DNA of 5,366 bases from Alphaproteobacteria bacterium. Lineage in GTDB: Bacteria; Pseudomonadota; Alphaproteobacteria; ATCC43930; CGMCC-115725. The notes below the pieces were generated by a model. It was not told the origin of the DNA, did no database searches, and saw only the letters and a list, made by a program, of their open reading frames with translations. Position 1 is the first letter of the stretch. Each line of letters opens with the position of its first letter. The stretch covers positions 1 through 5,366 of the forward strand of contig JAGWIH010000171.1 of assembly GCA_028866355.1 (NCBI GenBank), read 5' to 3'. This document shows positions 4,444 through 5,366 of the stretch, piece after piece. The translations under genes were made by a program, and so were the position numbers.

Positions 4444-4635
4444 GGCGGCCAACCGGCCGGTCACACAATCGTTATCGCCACGCGCCCGGGCCCGCGGATA
4501 AGCGCCCGTTTTCAGGAACGCCTGAAGTCGGTCGGTGACGGTGACGAGCGGCTCCGGGTCGAACAGCTGCTGGTCGAAGAACGGGCGAAGCTCAAGGAAG
4601 TCCGCCGCTCCCAAAGCGCCAATCGCAAGCCCTGA
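4444..4635 (+). pseudogene. Coding-like frame without a start codon, charged helical segment
   Basis: Directly after the TGA of the membrane-protein gene, and in the same frame, 63 sense codons stay open to TGA 4633-4635. No ATG, GTG or TTG occurs in them. From about 4501 the frame looks real: third positions are about 75% G/C, and it reads ARFQERLKSVGDGDERLRVE, then QLLVEERAKLKEVRRSQSAN, a charged amphipathic helix. It could be a gene remnant, a small gene using a rare start (ATA 4498, CTG 4522), or an extension reached by TGA readthrough. The remnant is my first choice. Confidence 0.35.
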
Positions 4636-4636
4636 T

Positions 4637-4655
4637 CGGCCGCTACGCGCGGCCG
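4637..4655 (+). terminator. GC-rich hairpin after the start-less frame
   Basis: CGGCCGC (4637-4643) pairs perfectly with GCGGCCG (4649-4655) around a 5-base loop, one base after the TGA at 4633-4635. There is no T-tract, so it may be only a weak terminator or an mRNA end stabiliser. Confidence 0.35.
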
Positions 4656-4659
4656 CCTG

Positions 4660-4688
4660 CTGACTTCGGTCGCGCCCGGCGCTAAAGT
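4660..4688 (+). promoter_or_regulatory. Putative sigma70-like promoter of the VOC gene
   Basis: CTGACT (4660-4665; 4 of 6 to TTGACA), a 17-base spacer and TAAAGT (4683-4688; 4 of 6 to TATAAT) precede the VOC gene. Transcription would begin near 4695, leaving a leader of about 25 bases. The location just after a hairpin supports a separate transcription unit. Confidence 0.5.
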
Positions 4689-4719
4689 TTGCGCGCACGG
4701 GGGACAGGCGAGGCGCGTC

Positions 4720-5366
4720 ATGGCGATCGATCAGGCCAAGGTCGAAGAATTCAAGCGGCGTTACGTCAAGCCCAAGGACGTGCCGTTCAAGCTCGGCAAG
4801 CTCGGCCATATCGTCATCAATTGCGCCGATCTCGAACGCTCGCTCAAATTCTATACCGAGATCATGGGCTTCGAGGTGTCGGACATTTACACTTCCGACA
4901 TGGCGCCCGGCGGCATGGCGTTCCTCCGCTGCGGCCCGGACCACCACTCGCTGGCGCTGGTCGGATCCATGGAAAAGGACAAGCCCAGCGACAATTACGA
5001 GCTCAATCACATCGCCTTCGAGGTCGCAAGCTTGGACGAAGTGCTCGAGGCGCGGGCGCATCTGGAAAAACACAAGGTGCCGATCGACTTCGAAGGCCGC
5101 CGCCGCGCCGGCGTGCAGATCGCGGTCGAATTCCGCGATCCCGACAACCACCGGCTCGAAATCTTCTGGGGCCTGGACCAGGTGGCGTCGGGTCAGAAGG
5201 CGCGGCCGCGCGACGAATGGAAATGGGCCCATTCGCTCGAGGAAGCGATCCAGAATCCGGTGCGCGGCCAGGACACGCGGCTCCGCAATCCGACGCTGAT
5301 GCGCAAGCTCTCGGCCAAGGCGTTGCAGCAGCAGAAGCAACACTCTCTGGAAACCCAGGCGAAAAA
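4720..5366 (+). CDS. VOC-superfamily protein, glyoxalase / type I extradiol dioxygenase-like (3' truncated)
   Basis: ATG 4720 opens a frame that continues past the window end; 215 residues are visible. GAGG (4710-4713) is the ribosome-binding site. The VOC fold is clear, with its two beta-alpha-beta-beta-beta modules: KLGHIVINCADLERSLKFYT (28-47) with FLRCGPDHHSLALVG (68-82), then LNHIAFEVASLDEVLEA (95-111) with FRDPDNHRLEIFWG (138-151). The expected metal ligands are H30, H97 and E147, the 2-His-1-Glu set of type I extradiol (catechol 2,3-dioxygenase-like) enzymes; PDHHSLAL also matches that group better than glyoxalase I. The likely role is a cytosolic metal-dependent ring-cleavage or related enzyme; the substrate is unknown. 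After the fold comes an Arg/Lys/Gln-rich tail (152-215), with W167/W169 and QQQKQ. This reading is preferred to a long open frame on the other strand. Confidence 0.88.
   Translation, partial: MAIDQAKVEEFKRRYVKPKDVPFKLGKLGHIVINCADLERSLKFYTEIMGFEVSDIYTSDMAPGGMAFLRCGPDHHSLALVGSMEKDKPSDNYELNHIAFEVASLDEVLEARAHLEKHKVPIDFEGRRRAGVQIAVEFRDPDNHRLEIFWGLDQVASGQKARPRDEWKWAHSLEEAIQNPVRGQDTRLRNPTLMRKLSAKALQQQKQHSLETQAK

Noticed and set aside
4060..5343. A 427-codon open frame on the minus strand
   Set aside because: It is antisense to the clear VOC gene and the membrane-protein gene, its start lies in no ribosome-binding context, and its protein has the Arg/Asp/Ala-rich look of GC-rich antisense frames.
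1..5366. CRISPR array, tRNA or rRNA genes, insertion sequence, integrase or attachment site
   Set aside because: I looked and saw no regularly spaced repeats, no cloverleaf-like sequence, and no transposase or recombinase frame.

Overview
The window is high-GC DNA (strong G/C at third codon positions) and looks like an alphaproteobacterial chromosome, probably Hyphomicrobiales/Bradyrhizobium-like. The reasons are the coding style, a metZ-type gene, a GcrA-C-terminus-like small protein, and two copies of a dispersed palindrome of the GTCAT.GCGAG...GCAATCC type that is common in that group. The assignment is from memory of such genomes, not from a search.

Layout. (1) 1-467: 3' end of a PLP enzyme of sulfur amino-acid metabolism (metZ-like), on +. 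(2) 523-1266: an XRE-type HTH plus S24 (LexA/CI-like) repressor on -, converging on metZ. (3) 1267-1374: a compact divergent control region with back-to-back promoters, an imperfect dyad and a 12-base direct repeat. (4) 1375-2218: a two-gene + strand unit divergent from the repressor, holding a 99-aa protein with a GcrA-C-terminus-like Cys/His motif and a 175-aa DUF6456-like protein. The two genes are joined by a 7-codon mini-ORF with ATGA overlaps at both ends. (5) 2192-2305: first copy of the palindromic repeat, overlapping the 3' end of the second gene. (6) 2544-2750: a cold-shock protein gene whose ribosome-binding site directly abuts a terminator-like hairpin with a T7 tract. (7) 2964-3860: three small + strand genes of unknown function. 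(8) 3919-4032: second copy of the repeat, which also carries a fossil of the 3' end of the DUF6456-like gene. (9) 4186-4443: a small two-helix membrane protein, followed by an open, coding-like frame without a start codon (to 4635). (10) 4720-5366: a VOC-fold (glyoxalase/extradiol dioxygenase-like) gene that runs off the window.

How the parts may work together. The repressor and the divergent two-gene unit look like one regulatory module of phage or domesticated-phage style: a self-cleavable repressor would control its own promoter and that of the small Cys/His protein and its partner. The cold-shock gene may be controlled by attenuation in its leader. The 1.65-kb block with cspA and the three small genes lies between two direct copies of a 114-bp duplicated sequence, so it could have been inserted, or could be lost, by recombination. 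The outer metabolic genes (metZ-like, VOC) look like ordinary core genes. I see no tRNA, rRNA, CRISPR array, transposase or integrase.
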